Shown here piece after piece: positions 36,001-46,942 of a stretch of 64,000 bases of DNA. The stretch is from positions 35,991,698 to 36,055,697 of the forward strand of contig NC_083577.1 of the NCBI RefSeq assembly GCF_027579695.1, written 5' to 3'. How positions within the stretch are numbered: position 1 is the stretch's first letter; the number at the start of each line of letters is the position of its first letter. This DNA is from Neoarius graeffei. Its lineage: Eukaryota; Chordata; Actinopteri; Siluriformes; Ariidae. The translations under genes were made by a program, and so were the position numbers. The notes under the pieces are model-generated. The model searched no databases, had not been told where the DNA came from, and saw only the letters and a list, made by a program, of their open reading frames with translations.

Positions 36001-39000
36001 ATAACAGCAGTGGAGGACTAAATCTGCAATGGGATGTTCAACAAGCATATATGGGTGTGATGGTCAGGTGTCCACATACTTTTGGCCATGTAGTGTATGT
36101 AGAACATCCCCTATACAAGTTCCTATAAGTGAGCTGTTTTATATTAGAATGCTCACATTAATAAACTTGGAGCCGGCACTACTGTTAAAGCCACCCTGCT
36201 ATGGAAAATTTAATCAACACCTGACTAATCCGAATCGAGGCAGCTCTGTGGTCTAAAATTTCTTAACTCTTCTCCTGAAAGATTGACAAGGCAGTATCTT
36301 CGTTTGATGGAGTTTATTGTGTTGAACTTGGTGCTGATGAGCATGCTCAGTCGACTGTGGTGAGTTCAGGAGGCGTGATCATGCCAGTTTGTGAAGATGT
36401 TGACAATAATTTAAGGTATTAAAAAAGTTGTAACACATCAGTCTGCAGGTCAACTCTGTTTTTGCTCATTACGTTCATTGTGTGCAGGGTATTTTTCAGA
36501 GGCATCCTGAGATCTCTGGTGCCTGTCTATCAAGGCATCATGGATCTGCTCCACGAGGTAGTGCAATGTCGACCCATGGCCTTCCTCACTGACATTACCC
36601 TGCCTGGAGACCTGGCAGCATTTCTGGGCCCCTCTTACTCTGACCTGCTCAAGGAGAGGAGTACACCAGAGCCCTTTAAGATGAAGAAACCCAAAAAAAC
36701 TCTTCTAGACAAGCTGTTTGAGGAGGGAAGTGAGGAAGAGGATGATGATGATGACGACGATAACGACAGTCAGGTGATGCAGATGCTAGCCAGTGAGAAA
36801 ATGACATCTAATATCGATCTTGGGAGGGCCGTTTTGCGTCAAGGTCCACCTTGCTCTCGTATGTCAGATTTTATTTATTTATTTGTTTGTTTTTTAAATG
36901 AACTGTCCAAATAATTCTGTGTTTGTTTTCCATGTTATTTATCGGTCTTCTTTCTTTTTCACACATCTGTAGGATCTTCCTCAAATTTGGACATAAAGTC
37001 GATGCTGAAGCAAACCTCCAAACAGGTTACTAGACTTATTTTAATTTCTGAGAACTTAAATATATACACCATGGATGGATTAGAATAAATCGCAGTTACT
37101 GCAATGGTTTACTGCTCTGGGCCACGCTCTTCATATGTAGATTACGGAGTTAGCTGGATTGGATTGTTGACCATTTCAAATGATCCCAGATATGTCCTTT
37201 CTTTAAAGCTGTTGGACTTGTCAAGACAAGAAGTCCTTAAACTGTGACACACTCAGGAGTATACTTGTTCATCATGGAAAAAAAAAGATTAGACTTAAAG
37301 GGGAGCTCCTCTCATCTCATTATCTCTAGCCGCTTTATCCTGTTCTACAGGGTCGCAGGCAAGCCGGAGCCTATCCCAGCTGACTACGGGTGAAAGGCGG
37401 GGTACACCCTGGACAAGTCGCCAGGTCATCACAGGGCTGACACATAGACACAGACAACCATTCACACTCACATTCACACCTACGGTCAATTTAGAGTCAC
37501 CAGTTAACCTAACCTGCATGTCTTTGGACTGTGGGGGAAACCGGAGCACCCGGAGGAAACCCACGCGGACACAGGGAGAACATGCAAACTCCGCACAGAA
37601 AGGCCCTCGCCGGCCACGGGGCTCGAACCCGGACCTTCCTGTTGTGAGGCGACAGCGCTAACCACTACACCACCATGCCACCCTAAAGGGGAACTGAAGG
37701 CAAAATTTTTTTTTTTTATTAACAAAATTCTACTTCTCATTTTATTAAATATAGGAATGCATTTCTGGCAGCTATTTTGTCACTGTTATAGCAAGTTATG
37801 AGTGTTTGAAATATGCTCTGTAATATATCAGTCCATATGTCAAAGCAACGGCCGTAAACGAGATTCACTGAGACCTGTGCAAGACATCGTAGGATGGAAG
37901 TAAAACGTACAGCGGAAATCAAAGTGGCCAACATCTGCCAACGTTGTCAAAAGATGCACGCACCCTCCTTTGAATGCTGACGTAATCAAGCTGGAAGTTT
38001 TCCCTGTGTTCAAAATCACTCACTATATAGTGAGGACGCCATTTTGTAGTGCTGTCCGAAACCTTAGTGAGGATTATTTGTACCCTATATAGTGCACTCA
38101 AAGTATCCCACAATGCATCACAAAAACTAGTGTACAACGATGGTCACTAACCAAAGCAGTATATCCCATCGTGCATTGCGGTCACACTGAAAGAAATCAA
38201 ATTAAAAGCCTCAAATTTGATTTAATAAAAGGCAGCGGCAAAGAAGAAAGTATTCAGCCTTGATTTAAAAGAACTGAAAGATGCAGATACTTTGTATTGA
38301 TTAATGTGGGAAATGCGCTCAGTATAATATGGATTTATCACAAAAATACATGCATGTATTTTATAATTTTGAAAACCCACCAGCCGACTGATCTGGCACA
38401 TTTTAATTGTGCGACAGTAATGACGTAAATACCAGCGCGATGGACTGGTGTCCGAAAGCGTTTTTTTTTTTTTTTTCCTCCTTCATTTAACCAATGGTTT
38501 GAAGTCGTATGGAATAATCTCCATCACTGATGAAGCTGGCAAATCTCAAAATTAATCTAAATTGGAATGATATGGTGATCTGGCTGCTGTGTAAAGAGTT
38601 TTCAAAATGCTGGCACTGACACTTCATGTTTGAAGTCTCGCACAAGTCTCGTGAAGGTCGCGCAGATAAGCGGCGCCTGCTGTGGACCATACGGCATGGC
38701 TCAAAACCGAAAAGGCCGATAAGTGTAATATAATATGCCAATACAAGTCATGATATAAGGTTCATAAAACCGAAAACGTAATTGAATAACACGTTAATTA
38801 AAAAATAAAGCAAGTTTAAAAATGACTTCAGTTCTCCTTTAAATTAATAGTGTCGCATTATGACCAATATCAATTGACCGCGCATTTTGGTTCATTTATG
38901 CTCTAGTTTAAAGGGGAAAAAATGCCTAGGATTTAAAGGTGCAATAGTGTTTTTTTTTGTTTTTGTTTTTTTTCTTACTTGTACAAAACCTGGAAAAATT

Positions 39001-41043
39001 AGTCAAACATGATTAAATATAAGGGTTTAAGCTGTGGCCAAAGCACCAGTGTATAGACCCCTTCGCATGTTTGTAAACAAACTGACCGTTGCCAGGATGT
39101 GCACGCAGCCTGGACCCAGAAACAATGGCGCTGCCCATAGACCGGCATTATGAGCTGTCAGATTATGCCAAACAATTGTCGTTACAAGATCGAGAATGCT
39201 ACATAAATAAGTTAACTCTAACAAGTGGACATCGCCTACCGGATCCGCATTTAATTAAAGAGTGGACGGACGATGTTAGTAAGTTCCCTGGTATACAATG
39301 GCCAGATATATACTCGTACCTTATTGACAAGACTTCAGTGTACACCCACGAAAAACTTCGTGCCTACAAGTCTTTAGACGCATATGATTATGTTATGTGC
39401 GGGCATGTACAACTTGATTAACAATGGGACATTCATATTCATTTTGTTTTAATCAAATTATGCCAGTGATGTGATGGCAATGTGGCTTTAGCTACAACAG
39501 CAAATACCAACACTAAACAGCAATTTGCAAGAGGTAATGGCATGAAAGGAATGATAGTGTAAAGAGTGCAGCTAAGAGAAATCAGAGCTGCGTAAAAAGC
39601 GAGAGGCAGAGAGCAGAAATGAAACTGAACGGGGCGGGAGCTAGGTTAGAGCAGTCAACGCAAGTTGGCATTTAGAGTGAGGGCACACAATTTTACCTTT
39701 CCATCCTTGCTTTAAAATTGTGATTTTCAGCATACGCAAATAATGATGGCACAAAATCTGGACTGCTTGAGTCAAGCGAGACCTCTCCTACAAACAAAAC
39801 TGCATGCAAAGCTAAGTTAACATGCTAACAATATTCATTACATTGTGTAACTATGACCCAGCTAATCAGACAAACGTTACCGAAGTATTTTGCTACATCA
39901 ATAAACGAAGACTAGAAAGAATAAAAAAGATTTAATAAATAGCCTGATCTTACCTGTGATGAAGTGGGCGCTGCAAACCCGCGCATTTTTGATAGTGCTT
40001 TCATCCCAGTCTACACGTTTGATGGCTTGTAGTCATAGACGTCAGCGATTTTTTTTGGAATGGGTGAGATCCTGCTGGAATTCTGTACATTTTAACCCCA
40101 TCACTGCTACGATTCTGACACCCGACAACACAACAACTAGGCATTTTTGAGTCTTTTTTGGGTCCAGGCTGCGCGTGCAATTTCCGCTTACGTATGAATG
40201 ACGTTTACTGCGAAGGGGTCTATTAAGTGCTTGAGAAAACCCATTTGGTAAACTGATTTCTTGTTTTGGCATCCTTATTTATGTTTGGATGTTCCTCCTG
40301 TCAGTGTACAGCTGAAGTGTTCATTAAGGCAGCATCTCCTAGACAACCGAGTACCTCCAGCCTAGCTGTACCCAATCGGAAGAGGATATTCTTGAAAAAG
40401 CTGAAGACGGCATCCTCCGTTAAGGATATGGCTACACATCTTGAAGAGATGATGTGCTGGTGTAGGAGGAGCAAGCTGCATCAGGAACGCCGCTATCTTG
40501 CCTTCACACTCCTCAGGTTCCAGAAGATAAAGGCTTTGGAGCGTGAGGGAATCAGGTACCTGTGCAGAACATTTTTTTTTTTTTTAAACGTGTAAATTTT
40601 ATTGCTTTTATGATCTTAATCATTTTTTTGTTTTCACATCCAGTGTGCAGAAGACACTGAGGAGGCTTCAGGTGAGGGTTCACCATGTGATGCTTAAAGG
40701 AATTTCCTTGGCAAGACCTTCCCTTTTTCTTCAGAAGAGGGCAAAATGTTACTTCAGAACACGTTTTACTACACGTTTGAGACGTTATGGAAGTGTCGTG
40801 AGCCGAGTTGGAAAAGTCAGAATGCGCTCTCAAATAGCCAAAGACCTTTTTAATGTCAAAGCAAAATCACACGGATGCAGAAAGTACACGAAAGTTCCAT
40901 CTTTACGTAAAGACGTGATGTCAGGAAGCAATGTCTCATTCAGTCAAAAAGAAAGCAAAACGAAGACCGAGACAAGGTCACTGGAATCTAGCAGTGTGTA
41001 CAATAATGAGATCGATGATCTTTTTGCATGCTTTGGCTTATAG
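27072..41043 (+). CDS. nepro: nepro, nucleolus and neural progenitor protein (complete)
   Basis: Nine coding exons: 27072-27156, 27384-27538, 32615-32703, 34656-34784, 36282-36359, 36488-36858, 36973-37025, 40305-40555 and 40644-41043. All introns are GT-AG and phases agree, giving 536 aa (human NEPRO is about 567). Recognised by the N-terminus [15 protein letters not shown] (human MAEPWNKV), the segment [20 protein letters not shown], a hydrophobic helix [20 protein letters not shown], an acidic run (about 257-272), basic C-terminal segments and the ending [10 protein letters not shown] (human IDDIFALMGV). NEPRO is nucleolar, associates with RNase MRP/P components and supports rRNA processing. 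The start codon lies in AACATGGCGG, a YY1-like context. A fold-back transposon ends 88 bp upstream. Introns 2, 3, 4 and 7 are swollen by insertions. Human NEPRO is on chromosome 3, so its place between tex30 and slc10a2 differs from human. Confidence 0.93.
27796..28170 (-). mobile_element. V-SINE, first of a tandem pair
   Basis: Full minus-strand copy in nepro intron 2. The duplication CGGCTCAAACTC that precedes it is not found after it but after the next copy. Confidence 0.92.
28175..28551 (-). mobile_element. V-SINE, second of a tandem pair
   Basis: Very similar to its neighbour, same strand, joined by ATATA. Followed by CGGCTCAAACTC, the partner of the sequence before the first copy. Confidence 0.92.
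29784..30838 (-). mobile_element. V-SINE split by a Harbinger-like MITE
   Basis: Minus-strand copy in two parts (29784-29965 and 30667-30838), flanked by ACAAAACGTATT / ACAAAACATATT of the tandem repeat. Confidence 0.9.
29966..30666. mobile_element. Harbinger-like MITE inside V-SINE
   Basis: About 700 bases with 25-bp ends, GGCTACGTTTACATTAGACC and an inverse that reads GCCCATGTTTACATTAGACC, three mismatches. Flanked by TTA on both sides; the intact V-SINE sequence proves the site. The 3-bp TTA duplication fits PIF/Harbinger. No transposase. Confidence 0.75.
32071..32446 (-). mobile_element. V-SINE
   Basis: Full copy with CCAATAATA duplicated at its sides, in nepro intron 2, about 170 bases before exon 3. 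Confidence 0.92.
33477..34467 (+). mobile_element. ISL2EU-like deletion derivative A', nepro intron 3
   Basis: Inverted sister of the element at 8837-9842: ends AGAGATCTTGCAGTCGCGTG and inverse-related GCAAGTGCTCC, AT at both sides. The left part holds an open first exon (33567-33854, [18 protein letters not shown]... [16 protein letters not shown]), the right part the LINE-like segment on the minus strand ([36 protein letters not shown]). Confidence 0.65.
33567..33854 (+). pseudogene. first exon of ISL2EU-like second protein
   Basis: 95 aa, uninterrupted. Shares the pattern RYMSKINDL / [10 protein letters not shown] / [10 protein letters not shown] with the sequences at 13449 and 39125. Belongs to the mobile element, not to nepro; the rest of the protein is missing. 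Confidence 0.5.
34898..35425. mobile_element. 528-bp Tc1/mariner MITE, copy 2
   Basis: Same ends as at 2049, TA on both sides, in nepro intron 4, about 110 bases after exon 4. Differs from copy 1 at only a handful of positions. Confidence 0.85.
35610..36097 (+). mobile_element. decayed Tc1/mariner element
   Basis: Right end GTGTCCACATACTTTTGGCC ATGTAGTG; degenerate left end around TTTGACACCTGATCAT. CAGCATGATAGTGTGCCTGTGCACAAAG encodes the FQ-HDS-PVHK catalytic segment; later PALINW-like parts are scrambled. A relative lies at 61076-61556. Confidence 0.55.
37299..38838. mobile_element. TTAA-flanked T2/Kolobok-like element with SINE
   Basis: TTAA then AGGGGAGCT/AGGGGAACTGAAGG at the left; CTTCAGTTCTCCT then TTAA at the right (38839-38842). 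About 1.17 kb of own sequence plus a V-SINE inserted 9 bases from the left end. No transposase. Contains CTATATAGTG-type inverted repeats near 38020-38100 and a T run at 38461. In nepro intron 7. Confidence 0.65.
37308..37684 (-). mobile_element. V-SINE in T2-like element
   Basis: Flanked by AAAGGGGAGCT / AAAGGGGAACT, i.e. inserted in the terminal repeat of the TTAA element. Confidence 0.9.
39055..40221. mobile_element. ISL2EU-like deletion derivative III, nepro intron 7
   Basis: Ends AGACCCCTTCGCA and TGCGAAGGGGTCT, AT at both sides. Left: first exon of the second protein on the plus strand (39125-39421, [20 protein letters not shown]... [15 protein letters not shown]). Right: a THAP-domain exon on the minus strand. 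The two point toward each other; the middle of the parent element is gone. Confidence 0.72.
39954..40144 (-). pseudogene. THAP-domain exon of ISL2EU-like transposase
   Basis: [20 protein letters not shown] then [11 protein letters not shown], and after one frame slip in an A run (near 40050) [19 protein letters not shown] and SAHFITG, ending at a donor (CACAG|GTAAG). This is a full C2CH THAP layout. Orphan exon of a deleted element. Confidence 0.68.
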
Positions 41044-41341
41044 TGTTCTTAATACAGAGATGTATGATTAAACCAACACTACTGAAAGATTTTGGACTAC
41101 ATTTTTGTGTTTGACAGGCCTGCATTTGTTACAATGTGGATTTTTCTGCAAACTTTGTAGTTGAAAGATCACAACCTACTGTAAGGGTTTTCAAGATGTT
41201 TTGTCTAAATCCTCTCTAAAGGGTGCTATAATTCACAAATTAGTGGGTTTGTAACTGCTAACTATTACATTTTGAACTGCTCAACATCAAATCATTATTC
41301 TTCTTTCTCTACATTTGAAGGTGCTAAGTGTTCTTGATGTA

Positions 41342-41863
41342 CACTACCGTTCAAAAGTTTGGGGTCACTTTGAAATGTCCTTATTTTTGAAAGAAAAGCA
41401 CTGTTCTTTTCAGTGAAGATCACTTTAAACTAATCAGAAATCCACTCTATACATTGCTAATGTGGTAAATGACTATTCTAGCTGCAAATGTCTGGTTTTT
41501 GGTGCAATATCTCCATAGGTGTATAGAGGCCCATTTCCAGCAACTCTCACTCCAGTGTTCTAATGGTACAATGTGTTTGCTCATTGCCTCAGAAGGCTAA
41601 TGGATGATTAGAAAACCCTTGTACAATCATGTTGGCACAGCTGAAAACAGTTTAGCTCTTTAGAGAAGCTATAAAACTGACCTTCCTTTGAGCAGATTCT
41701 GGAGCATCACATTTGTGGGGTCGATTAAATGCTCAAAATGGCCAGAAAAATGTCTTGACTATATTTTCTATTCATTTTACAACTTATGGTGGTAAATAAA
41801 AGTGTGACTTTTCATGGAAAACACAAAATTGTCTGGGTGACCCCAAACTTTTGAACAGTAGTG
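41342..41863. mobile_element. 528-bp Tc1/mariner MITE, copy 3
   Basis: Same ends, TA on both sides; 6-base deletion near 41697. Lies 300 bases after the nepro stop codon, so it may fall in its 3' UTR. Confidence 0.85.
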
Positions 41864-41896
41864 TATAAAAAACATATGATTTGCTAAACAAGAAGT

Positions 41897-42270
41897 CTCA
41901 TCTCATTATCTCTAGCCGCTTTATCCTGTTCTACAGGGTCGCAGGCAAGCTGGAGCCTATCCCAGCTGACTACGGGCAAAAGGCGGGGTACACCCTGGAC
42001 AAGTCGCCAGGTCATCACAGGGCTGACACATAGACACAGACAACCATTCACACTCACATTCACACCTACGCTCAATTTAGAGTCACCAGTTAACCTAACC
42101 TGCATGTCTTTGGACTGTGGGGGAAACCGGAGCACCCGGAGGAAACCCACACGGGCACGGGGAGAACATGCAAACTCCGCACAGAAAGGCCCTTGCCGGC
42201 CATGGGGCTCGAACCCAGGACCTTCTTGCTGTGAGGCGACAGCGCTAACCACTACACCACCGTGCCGCCC
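41897..42270 (-). mobile_element. V-SINE
   Basis: Full copy with exact 12-bp duplication AAACAAGAAGTC. Confidence 0.93.
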
Positions 42271-42855
42271 AAACAAGAAGTCATCTATTTTAAATTTGAA
42301 CAAAAAAGGGTTTACCCCCCTTCTCACATACATTTTGTCCAGTTATAAAGAATTTTGGATCACAGCATCTTGATAAGCCCAAGTAACATCTCCCTCAGAT
42401 TTTTGATATGCAGGACGTCACCAAACAGGAAGTGGGAGCATGCCTCAGCATCACGTTTGTGCATTAATACCACATTGTCACATTGGTTTTACAGCATAAC
42501 CCAAATTTTAATAAACAAACTTTCAGTTCACTTACAGTTTGTGAGGGTTACTGAGAACAGGAAGTGCATCTGGTCTTCCTCGGACGCTGAAGGGGGTGGG
42601 CTAAAAATATGCTTTGCCCCATAATCCCTGCTTGCAGCTCTGTTTAATGTTATACAGTAAACACTGGGGGAGGGGGGGATGACACCAAGGTAACAGTTAC
42701 CTTTTTACATTAGTGCGAGATGATGATATTACTTGAGCATAATACTTCTGATTTTAATCTGCAGATGGATATAAAAGCTTTTGAAATATATTGGTTTAAT
42801 GTTTTACATTGCACAAACCTGCCATCAGATTTTTCCCTCACTTTTATTAAAGGTA
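42271..42855. other. intergenic, nothing recognised
   Basis: Between a V-SINE and a Tc1-like element; no coding pattern or repeat family that I can name. Confidence 0.5.
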
Positions 42856-42981
42856 CAGTGTCTTGCAAAAGTATTCATCCCCCTTGGTGTTTGTCCTGTT
42901 TTGTTGCATTACAACTTGGAATGAAAATGGATTTTGGGGGGTTAGCACCATTTGATTTACATAACATGCTTACCACTTTAA

Positions 42982-44041
42982 CCCTTTGATGCACAACATA
43001 TGCACACCCCTTCTAATGCACAACATAGGTCAAAAATGACCTGCATTCATTTTCCAGGTTATTTCATGCTGACTGAGTTTTTCTTTGCTCTATCTTTTGA
43101 AATCAATTTATTTTATGATTGAATATTCCAAGTATTCTTTAAATATCTTGTTTTTAATTACCACAAATCATTAATTTAATTTTTTCTTTCCTACTTTATG
43201 AACAAAAATACTTTTTATATTACTACACATGGGTCATCCAAGTGTGATTTAAAATTAAATGTCTTAATACTATAATAATAATTTGTTTCAAGTAATTACT
43301 TTAGCAGTGAATGGGGCCAGTTATTTATTTATTAACTATGTAGTTAGCTAAGCCAACTACAATAAAATTAGCTAACTAAAGTAGAATATGTCAACAGCTC
43401 GGTAGCTAATAGTAATTACTTGTAACTTTCTGACAAGTAATCTACTCACTCTCAAGGTAACCTAAACATCATCAATTTTTTCTAAGGTAATGTTAGAACA
43501 ATTGAAAAACATTACTTGCATGTATTAGATGGGCAAAGGGTGCTGTGTGTGCTGAGCTGTGAAATGTCTGACACAAGCACAATTCACAGTTCCCACCAAA
43601 CGCTGGAGTAAATGCATGCGGGTCGTTTCTGACCCATGTGTGTAAACTTGATGTAGAATTACAAAAGCTGTGCTTGTTCATAACTTAAGAAAGGAAAAAT
43701 AAAAATGATTTGTGCTAAACAAAAACAAGATATTTACTGCATATTTGGAAAAGTAAATGACAAAATGAATTTATTTCAAAACACTCAGCCATACATGAAA
43801 TAACCTGGAAAATGAACGCAGGTCGTTTTTGACCCATGTTGTGCATTAGAAGGGTAGTGATACAAAAAGGGTTTTTATTCAAAAAGTAAGAAAGGAAAAA
43901 TAAAATAAGGATGTATGATGATCAAAAACAAGTTAATTGAGGAATATCTTGAATACTGAATGATGGAATTAATTTATTGCAAAGATATAGAAGATAAAAA
44001 CTCAGCCGGGTCACTTTTGACCCATGTTTTGCATCAAAGGG
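42982..44041. mobile_element. piggyBac-like MITE (TTAA) with nested inverted repeats
   Basis: Ends CCCTTTGATGCACAACAT and ATGTTTTGCATCAAAGGG; TTAA duplicated (42978-42981, 44042-44045); the uninterrupted site is visible in the other arm of the host Tc1. A second, inner inverted pair, CCCTTCTAATGCACAACATA (43009) and its inverse ending GCATTAGAAGGG (43853), repeats the GGTCAAAAATGACC-type motif. No transposase. Confidence 0.72.
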
Positions 44042-44085
44042 TTAAAGGTGCAATTTGTTTTTTTTATTGTGACACAATAAGATGA

Positions 44086-44452
44086 GGCGGCACGGTGGTG
44101 TAGTGGTTAGCGCTGTCGCCTCACAGCAAGAAGGTCCGGGTTCGAGCCCTGTGGCCGGCGAGGGCCTTTCTGTGCGGCGTTTGCATGTTCTCCCCGTGTC
44201 CGCGTGGGTTTCCTCCGGGTGCTCCGGTTTCCCCCACAGTCCAAAGACATGCAGGTTAGGTTAACTGGTGACTCTAAATTGACCGTAGGTGTGAGTGTGA
44301 ATGGTTGTCTGTGTCTATGTGTCAGCCCTGTGATGACCTGGCGACTTGTCCAGGGTGTACCCTGCCTTTCGCCCGTAGTCAGCTGGGATAGGCTCCAGCT
44401 TGCCTGCGACCCTGTAGAACAGGATAAAGCGGCTAGAGATAATGAGATGAGA
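44086..44452 (+). mobile_element. V-SINE in Tc1 arm
   Basis: Flanked by ACAATAAGATGA on both sides, within the left arm of Tc1-like C. Confidence 0.93.
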
Positions 44453-44679
44453 CAATAAGATGAAACAAAAATCTGGAGTGTGCATAAGTATTCACCCCCT
44501 TTCATATGAAGCCCCTAAATAAGAGCTGGCCCAACCAATTCACTTCATAAGTCACATAATTAGTTAATTAAGATCCACCTGTGTGGAATCAAAGTGTCAC
44601 ATGATCTGTCACATGATGTCTGTATAAATCAACCTGTTCTGGAAGGACCCTGACTCTGCAACGCTACTAAGCAAGCAAC

Positions 44680-45823
44680 ATGAAAACCAAGGAGCCTCGA
44701 AACAGGTCAGAGACAAAGTTGTGGAGAAGTATAGATCAGGGTTGGGTTTTTAAAAAATATCCCAAACTTTGAATATCCCACAGAGCACCATTAAATCCAT
44801 TATAGCAAAATGGAAAGAATATATCACCACTACAAACCTGATAAGAGAAGGTCGTCCACCAAAACTCACAGACCGGGCAAGGAGGGCATTAATCAGAGAT
44901 ACAACAAAGACACCAAAGATAACACTGAAGAAGCTGTAAAGATCCACAGTGGAGATGGGAGTATCTGTCCATAGGACCACTTTAAGCCATACACTCCACA
45001 GAGCGGGGCTTTATGGAAGAGTGGCCAGAAAAAAAGCCATTGCTTAAAGAAGAAAAATAAAACACATTTGGATTTTGCCCAACAGCATGTGGCAGACTCC
45101 CCAAACACATGGAAGATGATTATCTGGTCAGATGAGACAAAAATTAAACTTTTTCCCATGATGGGAAATGCCATGTGTGGTGCAAACCCAACACCCTGAG
45201 AACACCATTCTTATAGTGAAGCATGGTGGTGGCAGCATTATGCTGTGCGGATATTTTTTCATCTGCAGGGACAGGAAAGCTGGTCTGGACTGAAGGAAAA
45301 ATAGATGGCTGTAAACACAGGGCAATTCTGGAGGAAAACCTGTTTGAGTCAGCCAGAGGTTTGAGACTGGGACAAAGGTTCAGATTCCACCAGGACAATG
45401 ACCTTAAACATACTGCTAAATCTACACTGGAGTGGTTTAAAGGGAAATATTTAAATGTCTGGGCATTGCCTAGTACTCCTGCAATGACCTGATGACTTGT
45501 CCAGGGTGTACCCCGCCTCTCGCCCATGGTCAGCTGGGTTAGGCTCCAGCTTGCCTGCTACCCTGTACAGGATAAGTGGCTACAGATAATGGATGGATGG
45601 AATTGCCTTGTCAAAGCCCAGACCTCAATGCAATTGTGAATCTGTGGCATAACTTGAAGATTGCTGTACACCAACCCAACCCATCTAACTTGAAGGAGTT
45701 GGAGCAGTTTTGCTTTGAGGAATGGGCAAAAATCCCAGTGGCTAGATGTGCTAAGCTAATAGAGACATACCCCAAAAGACTTCCAGCTGTAATTGCAGCA
45801 ATAGGTGGCTCTACAAAGTATTG
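44680..45823 (+). pseudogene. Tc1-like transposase fossil
   Basis: Starts near MKTKEPRNRSETKL (44680); pieces in several frames: STIKSIIAKWKEYITTTNLI, GRPPKLTDRARRALIRDTT, TAKSTLEWFKGKY, QSPDLNAIVNLWHNLK, ending AAIGGSTKY. Several frameshifts plus a SINE fragment. HQDNDLKHTA keeps the second Asp; the NPIEN Glu reads NAIVN, so the third catalytic residue is lost. Confidence 0.8.
45485..45600 (+). mobile_element. V-SINE 3' fragment
   Basis: 5'-truncated copy (TGACTTGTCCAGGGTGTACC to GATAATGGATGGATGGA) flanked by ATTGCCT, so a genuine truncated insertion rather than a deletion remnant. Confidence 0.8.
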
Positions 45824-46059
45824 ACTTTTTTGGGGGGGTGAATACCTATGCACACTCCAGATTTGGTTTTTTTTTTTTTCATCTTAATTATTGTTTGTAT
45901 CACAATTAAAAAACAATTTGCACCTTTAAAGTGGTAGGCATGTTGTGTAAATCAAATGGTGCCGACACTCCAAAAATCTATTTCAATTCCAGCTTGTAAT
46001 GCAAAAAAACAGGACAAACACCAAGGGGGATGAATACTTTTGCAAGAGACTGTAAAAGA

Positions 46060-46345
46060 GTGAAATATCGGGGAAAAATGTCACTCAGATCCATGATGTA
46101 TTTCATCTGAAAATCAGGGGGTTTCAACACAAGAAGATAAACTTCATATTTTCAAGCCAATGTGTGATTTTTCTTTTTTATTATATAGACAAAAAGTACC
46201 CCAATTTATCAAAACAATTAATCGACTTCCTCACTTTTGAGGATATCGAGAAATATGTCACGGTTGCCATTCTCGATGTCCCAGATGTAATTCATATGAA
46301 AAATACGAGTGGCGTATTTCCCAGTAAAACACTCATGTCTCCACA
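46060..46345. repeat. unclassified dispersed repeat
   Basis: CAACACAAGAAGATAAACTT and ATGAAAAATACGAGTGGCGT with CCCAGTAAAACACTCATGTC recur around 53800-53850 and 54560-54640. Class unknown. Confidence 0.45.
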
Positions 46346-46372
46346 CACATATACATATATACACATGTACTG

Positions 46373-46419
<47 letters not shown>

Positions 46420-46512
46420 GCACATACACACATGTACACATATATACATGTACTGTATATATATACATACATATATGCACATGCATATATACACATATTT
46501 TATATATATTTT
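46343..46512. repeat. (CA)n/(TA)n microsatellite cluster
   Basis: About 17 CA units at 46381-46412 inside alternating CACATA/TATATG sequence. Confidence 0.9.
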
Positions 46513-46520
46513 ATATACAA

Positions 46521-46895
46521 TATCTCATCTCATTATCTCTAGCTGCTTTATCCTGTTCTACAGGGTCGCAGGCAAGCTGGAGCCTATCCCAGCTGACTAC
46601 GGGCGAAAGGCGGGGTACAGCCTGGACAAGTCGCCAGGTCATCACAGGGCTGACACATAGACACAGACAACCATTCACACTCACATTCACACCTACGGTC
46701 AATTTAGAGTCACCAGTTAACCTAACCTGCATGTCTTTGGACTGTGGGGGAAACCGGAGCACCCGGAGGAAACCCACGCGGACACGGGGAGAACATGCAA
46801 ACTCCACACAGAAAGGCCCTCGCCAGCCACAGGGCTCGAACCCGGACCTTCTTGCTGTGAGGCGACAGTGCTGACTGCTACACCACCATGCCGCC
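46521..46895 (-). mobile_element. V-SINE in microsatellite
   Basis: Full copy; its flanks are TATATACAATAT and CACACACAATATATA. Confidence 0.9.
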
Positions 46896-46942
46896 CACAC
46901 ACAATATATATATATTATATACACACACATACACACGCACAC

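Larger units (their letters stand above)
42856..46052 (+). mobile_element. Tc1-like transposon C, fossil with three insertions
   Basis: TA-flanked ends CAGTGTCTTGCAAAAGTATT and the inverse ending AAGAGACTG; long arms with the inner GGTGAATAC / CACTCCAGA segment. Insertions: piggyBac-like MITE (42982), V-SINE (44086) and a V-SINE fragment (45485). Confidence 0.85.

Noticed and set aside
36029-36256. alternative nepro exon
   Set aside because: Falls on the end of a decayed mariner-type element; the exon at 36282-36359 keeps phase and matches the NEPRO helix.
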